Below, in pieces: positions 36,301-49,900 of a DNA stretch of 64,000 nt (its first letter is position 1; each line of letters starts with the position of its first letter). The position numbers were made by a program, and so were the translations under genes. The notes beneath the pieces are model-generated. The model searched no databases. It worked only from the letters and a program-made list of their open reading frames with translations, and was not told the origin of the DNA. Source of the stretch: Vanilla planifolia (Eukaryota > Streptophyta > Magnoliopsida > Asparagales > Orchidaceae). Location of the stretch: positions 7,315,527 through 7,379,526 of the forward strand of contig CM043870.1 in the NCBI GenBank assembly GCA_023846275.1. The letters run 5' to 3'.

Positions 36301-37845
36301 TATTTTATTTCTTAAAAAAATATCATATAACTATGATAGTGGTCATCGTATTTTATAATCCATACAACGCTTACAAGGTTAAAATCCCTCTTAGGTTTTC
36401 AAAATTTCATGTTGGATGACCACAAGGATCCTACAAGTATGATGCCCTTAAGACTTATATTTGTTATCCAATAACTTTGGATCTTAAGGAAATCTCATGT
36501 GAACAAAGCATTTTTTTCACTTAATTCAAATGCTCAAGTTTTCTTATTCTTTGTACAAATATGATTCCTACATCGAGTAAGTAAAAAGATGTTCATATTT
36601 TAGCTTTAACTTATAGTTTTGGCTCATAATAACTTTATATAAGTGTGATAAATACATTGTTTTTATACAATAGCTTTCTAGCTTTACTACTATAATATGC
36701 TATGTGAATCATACTCATATGATATAAGATCATATTTGTACAATACTTTTTAAGTAAGTTTTGCTCTAATTTTGTCTAAGTGTTTTATGAGGAAATAAGA
36801 TCATATAAGTACAATAAAACCTTTCATTTTGTATGATGCTTGTATCTGACTAAAATATAAAATAATAAGCATTATCACATGAGATGATAAAGAATATTAT
36901 TGATGTATAATCATGTTATAACTTATCTATCTAGTTGAAAGTAGTGGTCATGCATGTATGATAAGAACAATGTACACATATAACAAGTAATTTTACATAT
37001 ATTAGATATGAGATGCACACTAATGGCATGTTATACAATTAGTGTGCCTAATAAAAACAAAATCGTAAGTCTACTTCATCACTTAATTCACTTGATTATA
37101 ATTAATCCTAAAACTAGTTTGACTACGAAAACATATGAATTTTATGTTTTCATTGATGATTAACACAACTTAAAATAATGATAAATATATCTTACTCTAA
37201 ATCATGCATGAACAAGTTAAATGACAAATAAATAAATTCTTATGTCACAAGAGAAAGTTTGCATATGTTTTAACAACTTAGACATAGCAAAAATAAATAA
37301 AGATTACTCATGATGGTTGCCATACCATTAAAAGTAAAATCTTTTATGGGTTGTAATATTATTTGAAAAACTTGCTCCAAAATATCTTATGATAGTTACT
37401 TATACTAATATCACTGTAATACAATCATTCTTGTTCGATACTTAAAACAACAACTCAAACAAATCATTAGTAATACAACACATGTTTTTGGTATATCAAA
37501 CTATCACCAAAACTATAGGGTTAATAATATTGTCCCAATCTAATCATGTTTTGTCCTTATCTAAAATCTCCTTCCTACTTAGTCACCTATCCTAACATTA
37601 TTCTCATGTTAGCGTGCTTAGTTATAAAATTCTTATAAGATCCGAGTTGGGCTTAACCTAAAAAGTTGAATCATTTTTTCAAAGCTTATGATTTTAATTA
37701 TAAAGATTAAGATCTTCTCACATATAGCTAATGTAAGATTATTCATCTATATACTCTTCCATCTAAAAGTCTACTCAAAACCTATTCAAGCATAGCCCTA
37801 GAGTATAACTTTGTTGCCCATATAATCAATAATAGGTGAGAGATC
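27321..37845. other. Large gene-poor AT-rich region
   Basis: No gene is supported. The first ~200 bp are the 3' UTR of the PELPK-type gene. At 28740-28930, a less AT-rich block on the minus strand ends in AAG followed by GTATGG and looks somewhat exon-like, but its frame has a stop and I recognise no protein. The 109-codon frame at 32659-32988 is unrecognised. 30120-30470 and 36230-37560 are dense in ATCATAC/GTATGAT words. 34740-35720 has GC-richer, LTR-like text, including a GTGGTTCAACC block with some likeness to the LTR family at 37846. The rest shows nothing recognisable. Confidence 0.5.
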
Positions 37846-39655
37846 TGAAGTGTTTCGTGCTAAGGAAATCCCACAAGACGAGGGGGGGGGGTGTGAATTG
37901 TGTATTTAAAAATTTTTTTAACTTTCGAAATTAAAACTTAAAAGTTTTAAGCACGAATAAAGAAATTTGAACACAAAAGTTTTTAGGTGGTTCGACTCAA
38001 AACCGAGTCTACGTCCACCCCTAACCGGTGTTGGGAAAAATCCACTAAATGCACCAATTACAAGTGAGGTTTTTCGTACGGTTCACCTCAAACCTACTTG
38101 GGATTTTTACTACAGCTAATCCCGAACCTACTTGAGTTTTTCTCCGGGCTCAACTCAAACCCGGGGCTTTAGTACTACTGCCGGGATGCCCTTACCCCAA
38201 AACGAAAAATACAACGATTGGCAAAAATAACTTAGGAGAAATAGGAGAAAAGGGAGGCACACACAATTGAAAAATTAGAAGGATAGAAATGAGAAAAATT
38301 GAATCATGAACCTCTAATTTTAAGCACCTTGTTGCAGTTTTCCTTTTGAGCTTGAAGGCACCGTTTTTGCTTGTGATTGCTCGAATTTGAGATCTGAAAT
38401 CTTTGAAAGAATTTAGCAAAGGTAAACTAAATAAATCTTAATTCTTCCCTATTTATAGAGCTTAAAATTGAGCTAAAAAACAAACCTTCAACGGCTCCTA
38501 AAAAAACAACTAGCTGTTTGGGCAACGGACGGAAAGCAGCCACCGTCCGTTCCGGGCCCAAAATTGAACGGCGCTGATCAAATTTACGAAACAGCCGTTC
38601 GATTTTAATCTGGAGCGTTGGATCCGCACGCCGAACGAACGGCGTCGATTTTAAACTCGCGAAACAGCCGTTCGATTTCAATCTCGCGCGTTGGATCTGG
38701 GCGGGCTTGATCTGCGCCTTTGGATCCTGCCGAAGTTATAAGGTGGGATTTTTAGTCCCACACTGCAGAACTAAAGTCGGCGCACAGCTTTATAAGGAAT
38801 TTGCGCTGTTTAATTCTCGAGCCTCTGTGGGGCTGGCTCCCCCCTTCCTTGACCGGGATTTCATCACCTGGTCGGGTTGACTTGACCATGCACTATTCAT
38901 TGACCGTTGACCGTCGCTGTAGTTTGACCTAGCTGAGCTCCTCTCTGCGGGCTTTGGGCAGGCTTGGCTTAGCCAAGCACTGTTCATTTGACCGTTGACC
39001 ACCGCTGTAGTTTGACCTCGCCGTGCTCCTCTCGGCGGTCTTGGCTCGCCCTTTTTGGGTCAACCAATTTTTAATTTCTAAAAGACCTGGACGGGCTAAT
39101 TGCTTGACGGGTCGGCCCGCCCAGTGTTACCGTGAATTTTCCCGAGACTTAAGCTGTTTTAAGGTTGATTGGAAGAATTTTTGTGCTAAAATTTTAAATA
39201 TAAGTGTACCAAAATAATTTTATATTATCATAGTATTATAAGTTTTCTAAATGACTATGAAAAGAGATTTATGAAAAATAATTCCTAAATAATTTAAAAA
39301 AATCAAATACCAAGATCTATACTTTTTGTCAATAAAGCTTCGCCCAAAAATCAAAATTAAATAATTATTAATTTTATAACATTTTTAAATATTAATACTA
39401 CTAGTGTGCCTCATAATCTCAAAAATTGGACATCTCAATTTCAAGAAAATTAATAAAAACTAAAATATGAAAATTCTAGTACATGTCTCAAATTTCCTTG
39501 AAGTATGTCATGGTTTCAAGGTCCTTAGAGACCACTATTTTAGACATGTGAAATACATGATTTGATTTAATTAAATATTAACAATTTTACTTAAAATCAA
39601 GCCTAAATAAAATATAAACATTTATGCTTGACTCATCAAACACAAGGGTGTAACA
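37846..39655 (-). mobile_element. Solo LTR, copy B, uninterrupted
   Basis: An 1810-bp LTR in reverse orientation. On the minus strand it starts TGTTACACCCTTGTG (39655) and ends ...AACACTTCA (37846). It is flanked by exact 5-bp repeats, AGATC on the plus strand at 37841-37845 and 39656-39660. It aligns end to end with copies A and C. A TATAAATA box on the minus strand lies at 38450-38457, followed by a C-rich motif seen as GGGGGGGG at 37882-37890 on the plus strand. No internal region is attached. It keeps a CpG-rich middle and is the reference copy that shows where the insertions in copy A fall. Confidence 0.88.
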
Positions 39656-39660
39656 AGATC

Positions 39661-40299
39661 AATAATCAATGGATAAAAAAATTAATGATAGCTTAAGGCA
39701 AACTAAGTTGTAAGAGGTGGAGAAGATAAAGCTTGAAAATTTAAATTTTGCTTATAGCTTTTGGAAAGTTACTTTGTTCTGTTAGTTCTCACTCAAAATG
39801 ATCTCAAAATTTCACCAAATTATTTTAAAAAATTATTTTTTTATTTCATATTTTTATTATTATTTATGAACATCATTTTGTATTTTTAAAATTTCTTATT
39901 ATCAAAATTATCATTTATTTAATTTTTTTTGGTTATCCATTTGTTACCCAAATCTCCTTACAATGGAAAAAAATTGATGAAGGAGAAGCTCAAAGGATTT
40001 TTTTAGTCTTCATTCTTTTAGCTTTTATGAGGTTGTAATGGCTCATATATATGCTTGAATATCTTTTTTTATCATTTTTATGTATTTCTTTATTATTAAT
40101 TTTGGGCTGACATTTAAATTTACTTTGATGGAATAGATTGGTTATATTCATTAAAAAAATCATGTGCAAAAGTAAATACATATTCAAAGAATGCATGTAT
40201 AAGAATGTCAAGTAAAATAATAAGTCGCTTTGGCCTAAACTCATATTCAACCATGCATAAATAAATCTCTATGGTTGCCGTTAATACACCAAGTACGTT
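39661..40299. other. AT-rich spacer
   Basis: No gene is seen. The minus-strand frames at 39990-40250 are low-complexity and continue out of a retroelement scrap. Confidence 0.45.
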
Positions 40300-40650
40300 A
40301 TTCCTTATTGGTATGCTTTCAGATAAAGCATCTGCCTTCGTTAAGCATACTCCTCGACATGTGCACATCTGAAGATTTTGCATGGCCTCATCATCCCCAA
40401 GTGTCTGAGTTTTCTAAGCACATACTGTAAGGTTCCCAATGAGACAATGTTCGTGAATGCTTGACTACTTGGACCAGTACCAACAACTCTTTGTTATAAT
40501 TTGTATAATTCTTCATAACCCTTTATAATAACTCAGAAAAATAGGCTTTTACGTGCCCTCCTTGCGTCAGGATAGCTCCAATGGCATAGCCCAAGGCAAA
40601 AGTTACATGCTCAAATTACCGTAGAAGATTACATAAAACAAGTATAAATA
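40300..40650 (-). mobile_element. Ty3/gypsy fossil scrap (RNase H region)
   Basis: On the minus strand, short stretches read like the RNase H region of a Ty3/gypsy polyprotein: a YAIGAILTQ-like block, an AYFSE-like block, a YNKELL-like block, and further on an ADALS block like the family's ADALSRR. It is a broken, old fragment with no LTR recognised nearby. It lies just downstream of the gamma-SNAP gene and in the same direction. Confidence 0.55.
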
Positions 40651-40986
40651 GTTCACGTATGTTGCCTTTCATCTTAAGGAATGAACCCTCATAAACATCT
40701 TTCAAATCTAATTCTTGAAGAACTCATCCATTTCCCGCACACAAGGGAACTTAGCACAAGATTCAATAGATCATTCATAATTTTTTAATTGCATTTGAGA
40801 GGTTGCCTAGGAAATGCATTTTCCTGGAGCGTAATTCTTTTTTTACATGTATGTAGACTTAGTGAGTTATCAAGGAAATGGATGAGTACAGTTATAAATA
40901 ATTCCCAACAGTGCATTCGAAGAACCTGGAATTTTTATGGAACAGGAGATCAAATTCTTTGCTGTGCTCGTAATACGATTCTCTTT

Positions 40987-43900
40987 TCAAGTCAGGTCAT
41001 CCTCATCCAAAGCTTCATGCTCATTGGAGGCAATTACTTTTATCTCTTCAAGATCACCTGTTGGAAGTTTCCTTGCAAGTCTGATGATCTGCACCATGAA
41101 CAAACATGCACTCTCTAAGAAGCTTATATGAAACGAACATAATGGGTGAAGAGCAATGTCAGTACATATTTGCAATCGAAGTCCAAAAACCAAGAGTTGT
41201 AGAAAGTATAAGTGTGAATTAGTCTAGGGAATAAACATCGGACCACCAAACACCGCTCATCGTTTCCTAATTTCACTTCTAATTCCTGACCAACCAAAAA
41301 ATATACTCCAAGAAGCGTGAATACCCCAGTGCATAACCAAACTACATTCTCAAAACCAACCACTTTTCCCCAGTTGGGCCGGAAACAGATGAAAAATGAA
41401 ATAATCAAGGTAAAAAAAAAATAAGGTACCAACGCTTTCTTTCTTTTTTTATCATTTGGACATATAAAGCCACAACAAACAAGCCAATAACTACTTCAGA
41501 AAAAAACGTTTATTCGTACTCTCACTAAAAACTTTCTGATGCATGGTACCTTACGATAAATGATGGTTGCAAGTTGTTCATTTATTTCGTTTACTCTATT
41601 AATGTAACCGAATGAATAAGAACAAAATGATGGATCAAAAGTACCGCATGATCAAGATGAGAAATAGCATTTGATTGAGCAGCACGTTTGATCTCCTCGG
41701 CGTCACCTTCTCTATAAGCAGAAAGCAGTTTGCTTGCACAGCGGTACTGGTCACTATTGAGAAAGGCTACAACCCTGTAAAGCCATAGAAGCAGGTTAAA
41801 TCAAATCCAATCCTGATTCATTAGTTAGAGTTCGCTCATGTCAACAAATTAATTATACGTAATGCTATGCTTAATGATGGGAAGTTCTTGAAATTTAATG
41901 TAGGACTGTTCTTGAAAGTCAATGAAGTGCCATTCCTACCTAAAAAACATCTATAAGCCCCCAATGTTTTTCATGGGCTTGATCAAATAATAATTACACA
42001 TCAAGTGCGCCAGTTTTGAAGAGAATGATAAACTCACTGTGTGCAATCATCGTAGCATTTCTGAGCTTGCCTGAAATCATGAACATAAAGGTAGACTATT
42101 ATTGCGCTGAGGTATGCCTGCAAAAGTTAAGACGTTTCTGTCATCTAATAGGGTAGAAAGATTTATAAAAAAAAGGAAGAAATATAAGACCATATCCATA
42201 AAAAGGGAAAATTGTATATATTTCCCTCTTGCTTGCCTAATTTGCAAGCCAGCCCCTTGCATCTCCGAAATAACCAAGCAAGTTAGCAAGTTCCATATTA
42301 AGCAAAAACTTTGTTCTATTTTAAAAGATTCCTATAAAAACAGACAACCGGTTCATGTTTGGATTAACTTATCAAGTTACTAATATTCCTAACTACCCTT
42401 ACCCTTAATTCCCCTTTCACCACATGCTGCAGCTTTCACTACCCCTCTAACTTCTTCATTGTTGTAGGGATTTGGAACTCCTCCACTCTTGGATCAATGG
42501 CAACATGGTGATGTGAGCATAGTCATCAAGGAGGTTGACATGAGAGGTAGACTTTGATAGCATTCTCATCTACCAGGGAAAAACCTGAAGGAAATCTAAT
42601 GCTTCCAACAAACAATATCAGCAAGGGGGAGGGGAAGTTAAAATTTTCCAAACTTTCGCATTTACCATAGTACTTAGGGTCTTTCTTTGACAGCAGATTA
42701 CTACAAGCCTCATCAAATGCAAGCATGCAATAGGGAGAAAAAGGCATTTTCAGCATTTGCATGTTCAACAGTGCTACTCTAAAAGAATCTATTGCAATTT
42801 TTATGAAACTCTCTATCTGGAACTAGGAAAACATACTTAAGAACTAGGACAAAAATGAGCGGCCTATTTGTAATTTAACCAAAAGAAATGAAAAAAAAAA
42901 AAACAACTCGTCAATTTGGTTGAAGTATTTTAATGTACGTAATGTTAGCGATTGAAAAAGGGAATTAAAAAGACAAAGGGATTTCCAAAAACAATAAATT
43001 ATATCAGATGCACATAAAAGAAGTGAATAGAAATTGAGAAGCATTGAAATTGATGCATACGATAACAACAATAGGTGGATTAAAAGAATCCTTTAAGGTC
43101 GTGATGTTTTATCTATTAACTGTTCTTATTTACAAATCAAGCATGTCATGCCCTTTTGGATAAACTCTTGTCATGCTATTTTAAAATGCCTATATAATTG
43201 ATACTATTAATGCATGATTTTCATAACATCTTTACATTTTAATAAAAAAAGTTATCTTTACAAACTTACTTATACTCAAATTTAATGTAGTGATTTTTGT
43301 TGAACACAAGAAAAGGATAAATATTTGCCAACAACTAGCATTTAATAAAAAAAATGATTAAATGTACACAGCATTTCCACCTCCTAAAAACTTGAAATTG
43401 GTGGGAGTTGCATATGGAACCACACTTTCAAATATTTTGCAGATCATCTTCATAGCAACCAACATATGTTGACTCAGGTTTAGGACATTAACAATTAGTT
43501 CCTAAAACACAGAAACCAACACATGAAATCCCTCAAGTGATAATAGGTATCAAGAAATTCCCCCAATTGTATCCTTTAATATATCAATGATAGGATTTCA
43601 GCACTTCACTACCCTTGTTTCCCAAATCAAAGGGGATTTTGATGGAGGAAAATTTACAAATGTTGCCTAGTCAAAAAAGCTAGGCATACGAAAAAATAAC
43701 TTGATCACAACATGGATTAGCTTGGTAAGAATCGATAAGAATTCTAGTTATTACTGTTAATACATCATATATTATGGTATAAATATATCATACTAATTTG
43801 GTAGGTATGGACGATAAGATTCCATTGATACAAAACCAATCCCAATAGACTTATGGAATGTTTTCATTGGCATGCATCCAACAGGAATTAAACCTACGAG

Positions 43901-46900
43901 ATTGCCAATTATGAGTTGGGCACTTTAACCATTCAATTATGAATGCTTAACAGGGATCATCATACATCGTGAAGAACCAAAAGGTATTAATATTAATTGG
44001 ATTATTGATTATAATTATAACTGAATGAAAGAATATCTTGAACTCTTGGTTATGGTTAATATAGCATATGAACCATTTTTCCTTTTCTTATTGTTCAACT
44101 TAGTATCATGTGAATGTGTACAAAAAATGAGCACCATCACACACAATATGAATCATATGAAGTCATGACAACCATTAGTGCCAAACAAAAAGCTGAGGGT
44201 AAATTTCCTGAACTGAGATAGTGAACAAACCAATATCCATAGTAAACTAAACAGTCAATGGTTCCATAAAAATAAATCAAAGGCTCCATTAAAATAAATC
44301 AATCTCTTAATTACCACGCTTTTCATGAAATAAGTGTTGAATAGTACTCATTCAACACAAATACATAGACAAAACAATATCAATGCAGAAGAAAAAGATA
44401 ATGATGCATGGTCAAGAAAAAACTTAAGTCAATAGACTTTTCTGAATGCATTAATGGCAAAATTTTGCAGGCCGCTACAACAAGATATGTCAGAAAGGAC
44501 CTTGCATTGACTGTTCACGGCATTACAAGCAGCAGCAGCTACCCCCCATCGCAAAAGAAAAGTAGCCGCATCCGTGTACCTGCAAGATTGGGTAAAAGAA
44601 ATTTATATAGTTCAGGAAATAGTGTATTGATTTCATTACATTCAATTACAATCACCGCTTTAATTTTTTGAGTTTATTATCATCATTAGAAAAATATTCT
44701 AGTATCTAAAAGCTACATTTTGGATGGTAAAAATCATTCTTCTTCTCTTTTTGCTTTTATAAAATCAAACGTAAATAATGGACCTTTAGGGGTGAAATGA
44801 TAAAAACGATTTGTTGCAGTATGGTTTAATGGTGTAACTCCATTTTTTCAATAATAATTTTTCAATCTTTCCAAATCATGAATTTTTATTTGGTACACGA
44901 TCAATGCTTCTTTTTTAATCGTTTTTCATATTTCGAAATCATGCCTTTTATTATTCAGTACAAGAGAAACCACCCCAATATTTTCCCATCAAGTTTTGCA
45001 TTTTTTAAATAATAAGAAAATCTTTTTATTACATGATATAATTTGAAGTAGATGGATTAGGTATTTTTTCTGTAATTATTTAAGTTGCATAATTTTGTTT
45101 GTTTAAGAGATCAATATTAATGAGATTATGGGTTAGGAATCAAGGAACAAGGTTTAAAATTAGGAAATAAGGATTACAAATTATAACTTAGGAATTAAGG
45201 CAACAACCTGACAAATAAAAAAGAGTTTTGAGAGCATTATATTTGCTATTTTCGAATTAAGGTTACCAAATCTGTCTCTTTAAAAACAATTGATAGAATT
45301 AGAATACAAAGGAAATTATTATGTGACCTGCATTGATGTAATATAGTTTAGTGGCACGTCTTTAACATTTTTCAATTATGATTTTTTCCATTATTAAAAT
45401 CATTGTTTTGTACTTCTTTATTTGGTACATGAAAAGTTATTCCATTTTAGGTTTTTCACTCTTTAGAATAATGAATTTCTTTTATTATATAATACATGAA
45501 GAATCACTACTGTTTTCAATCATGTTTTCATTTTTTTTTAAATTACAGCTTTATATTTTCATTGCATGAAAAGACACTCCATATGTTTCAACGATTTTTT
45601 TAAACATGAATATTTTTAAAAACCTATATTAAAAGATATATATAAATTGTAAAAAATTTCATTCACTAAATTTAAATTCCATAAACCCATCTCACCCTCT
45701 CATTTGACCTCGTTCCTTTCTTCTTATTCATCTTCCATGATATGCATGCTTTTCAATTTTTCTCCTTCAACTCCACATCTCTAACCCATCTCATTTCTTT
45801 GTCTAATAATTACACCTCTGCCATTTAATATCTAGGTTGTAGTTAAGATCTCTATTGGGCACCATTAAGCTCTGTCCAATTTTCCACTTGCCTTGAATGA
45901 ATGAACTTACCTTTGTTATCTCTTCCATCCACTTCATCTTCTATGCAACTTGGCATATGGTTGATCACTTCAAGTTCACTCATTGCAAAGCCTTTTATAC
46001 CTTTAATCATCCTTCATAAAAAATCCACTCACTGAATATTAGTTTAGATTAAACCAATCCACTGGTCTATCACCTAAAGCCTTCATGCAACCATTATAGC
46101 CTGAGCTCCAGCTGCCCACATCTTGAATTCATAAAACTTATAGGTTATTTGATCTCTTTTCAAATATCTCTCAATTTTCAAAAACGAACGTGGATTTTAA
46201 GATGAAAATATCAAATAAAAAGGACTTAGTTTTATTCTCATGGTATTCATTTAAAAGATTATGTGTGTATTCATTTTTTTTTAGATAATTTACTCATATA
46301 CTCAAAAAAGAATGCCGTTCTGGCTATTTTCAATATCTCTCAGACAATCATTTTGATAACTCACTTCAAAGTTCCAATGCAAATTCCTACTTCTAATGTT
46401 GAGCAACTTGCTATATTCTATCCATGCAGTTCCCTCATTTATGGCCTCATGCCATAGGTCACAACGAACAAATGGAGGTTTTTGTTATTCTACTGTTTTT
46501 GAAGTTCCACATGATTATTATTTGAAGAAATCATATCATAGTGAACAAAAGAAAAACACTAAATGCAATGGTTCTAGCATGGATATTTGGATAAATTCTT
46601 TGCAGAAGAGAAGTTCTAAGATAGGGTTTCAGAATGCACAAGCTAGTTTAAACAGAATGTCAATTTCCTAATATTCACCAGTTAACTAAATGAACTTGCC
46701 AATTGATCAGTTAATTAAATCTAATGAACGAAAAATAATTATGAAGAAAACAACGTTAGATGAGTACAGAAAAAAATACTTCAATATCTATTTATAAAAA
46801 CAAAGAAATACTTAGAATTTGTTAATTATAAGAAAATTAAGATATTAAATCATGCATTGGAACTTCTAAATAGAAAGACTAAGCATGAAGGGGGAGAAGT

Positions 46901-49900
46901 CCTGCCAAAAACAATTTGATTTTATGTCAAGATACAAAAAAGGCTTATAACAAAGTCCAGCAAGAGAATATTTGGAAGGTCAAAATTAACATTGCATAGA
47001 TAAAAGTTATTAAAAATACCCATCTAGCACAACAATGTGTGTATATACTCTAAAAGAAAACTGACTAAAGGTTTTTCAATTGTAATTGAACTTCATCAAT
47101 GCTATGTTTTAAATCATTATTTTTTTCATGAGTTGTCAACATTCTTTCTAATAAAATTCAAGATAAAACACCATAGTACATGACTTAAGTTGATGATATT
47201 GTACTTGATAATGAAACTATAGAACGAACCAATACATAGGTGAACTTATGGTTAAGACTTTGGGCTCTAAAGTGATTTATGTTAATAGATCTAAAAAAAC
47301 ATGTAGAAAATGGAGGTCTATTCATGATAGAAATAAAAATGAAATAAGAACTAAATGCCATAAAAAATAAATTACGAAAAAATTACTTTGTACTAAAAGT
47401 TTATGTGCAAAGCACAAATCCATAAGTGGAATCAATATGACATATGAGGATGTGAGTTTAAAGGGTAGCTATACTTCAAAGGATAATAATTATATATAAC
47501 AGCATGTGAAAGAAAGTCGTTGCAACACGAATTAAGGAAAACTTAGAAAGTGTCGACTTAGATAATTTGGACATATTAAACGTAAATTAATTAATGCTCT
47601 TGTTAGGATCAATAAGCTATTCAAATTTATTCCTAAAGGTATAAGAAGGAAACCAAAAAAGATGTGACAAAACAATATTAGAAAGTACACTCAATGTACA
47701 TCTTAAGGAATAACTTCTAATGTATATATTATAATGATATTTGAGGATTCAGGTAGATAACCATACTTGGTGGAACTAAAGCTTTTGGTGTTATCCCATA
47801 AAACATGAATTCTAATAATAAAATCAACATAATGTACTCTAAAAAACTTATAATTCAAAGAGATGAGAAGACAATTGGGAAAGTTCCACAATACAATTAT
47901 TTTCAAAGCATGTACTAATAGAGTTAGTTACATGACAAAGCCTACATATTTGAAGGTATGGTCCCCTTCTAAAACTAAATAAAACATGTATGCAATAAAT
48001 TTCTTTGTGTATTCGTTATAATAAATAATGTTAAACTATTTGCTCAAGTTATAATGTGAAGCACAAGTGACGACAGAAGCACATTCTATTCAACAATGTG
48101 AAGAATATTCTACAAAAGAATTTGGCTTACTTTTCAAGTTTAATGTAAATACTTGTACCAGAACGATACAAATCAAAAGTCATTTGTTCCTTGCCATCAT
48201 CTTCCAAAATCACACAGGCATCATTGTAAAGCTGAGTAGCTTCATCAGGGTTAACATCTTCCAGAGCACTGACATAAAAAAGTGACACTGAACTTCTAAA
48301 TTTCTCCAGCCTAGCATAATTAAAGTAGGTGAAACTTCACATACCAAGCACCTTTTACAAGAGCATCTGAAGCAGGTTGAGATCTTCCACATTCAATGTA
48401 CAGCTCAGATGCCCTCCTATAGTGATCAGAAACCTCATTCCAGTGACTGAGCTCCTTTGCTAAAGCAGCAGCAGATTCCATATGTTTAGCAGCATCCCAA
48501 GGCCTATGAAAGCTCATCAAGGGCAACAAATTGTTGCATAATCAAATGTACAACAATAAGATGAGTCGTTTTAAATTCCTTTTGGCTTAAATAATCCTAA
48601 ATAGGATACGAAGATATAATCTCTTGGCCTTTTGAGGCTTTTTCAAATGCTTCTTTTGCCTTCTCATTATTTTTCCTCAACCTGTAACCAATAGCTTAAA
48701 CAGAGAAATGAAAATTAAAAACCATATCATTCCAATAAAATGGAGGGATGTAAATTTCTAGACGAACCAGCTTGTTCATACAATCCAGTAGCACCCTTCC
48801 AATCAGCAGACCATCTTGTAAAACTAAGCTTAGTTCTGAAGACAATAGAAACCACATAACAAACCAGTATAATCAAAACAAGCATAGAATAAATGTAAGA
48901 AATTAAAAACTTGGTTATAAAACAAAACTTTTGTAACCCATTACGTGAGATTACTATCATATGCAGTCATACCTCTTTATAAGATGGAAATGAGAAGCTG
49001 AATACTTTAATAAGGTAGAAAATTGTAACGTACAGCTGATTTGGTGTATGCATACTTACACCCAGTACCAACATATTTGGATGATCAAACATTGGAAAGA
49101 GTTTCTACACATATAATGAGCAATTAGATCGTAACTTGGTCTACTAAGAATTAACCTTATCCCACCTATCTGTGGCTAGCTGAAAAAATCATGGGTCATT
49201 CTTCATATTAGAAAAAGAAAACGATGTAGTTCTCAATGAAAAGCGATTCCTTTACACAATTTCTGACAATGTTGCGAGCAGCCTATTTGTTTCCATTAAT
49301 ACTCTTTCGCATTACTTCAATGCATCTATCTTATTGGTTCACATGCCAAAACCGCACATTTTCTTTAATAGTATAACATGTGCTACTCCCAAGCCCTCTC
49401 CCACTCCACAACGTGTCCATCTTCACATTCTCATTACTGCAATGCTTGACATAGTTAAGATGTAAGTTGTTGCCAAGCTTGTGCGTCTCCAGGAATTAGT
49501 TACAGATGATACATCTAATATCCGCAATAACTTCACAGAACTATTCACCGATAAGAAAATATATTAAAGTTGACAAATATAACATAAAACAACAGACACC
49601 AATCATTCTGCTGTCCAACTATCCAAATAAAAATTAACAGAGATCTAACTCATAAATAATTCCACCTCTTGATAATATAATACAAACATCAAACTCTGCC
49701 CAGGTAAAGTTGGTAAAAAATAAAGCTCAGACTCCTTAATTCTCAAAAATTGAAAAAAAAAATCAATTTCAAGTGGAGCATATACACTAGCCTAGATTTT
49801 ATCAGACTTTTTCCTGTACTCAGGGCTCTAAATCGGGCTTCAAAAAACCTATAATTCCGAATTCTAACCAACAGCATCGACATAAAACAAATGATAGTAA

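Noticed and set aside
44408-44671. 87-codon plus-strand frame
   Set aside because: It lies antisense to gamma-SNAP exon 6, which fits the protein and has proper splice sites.
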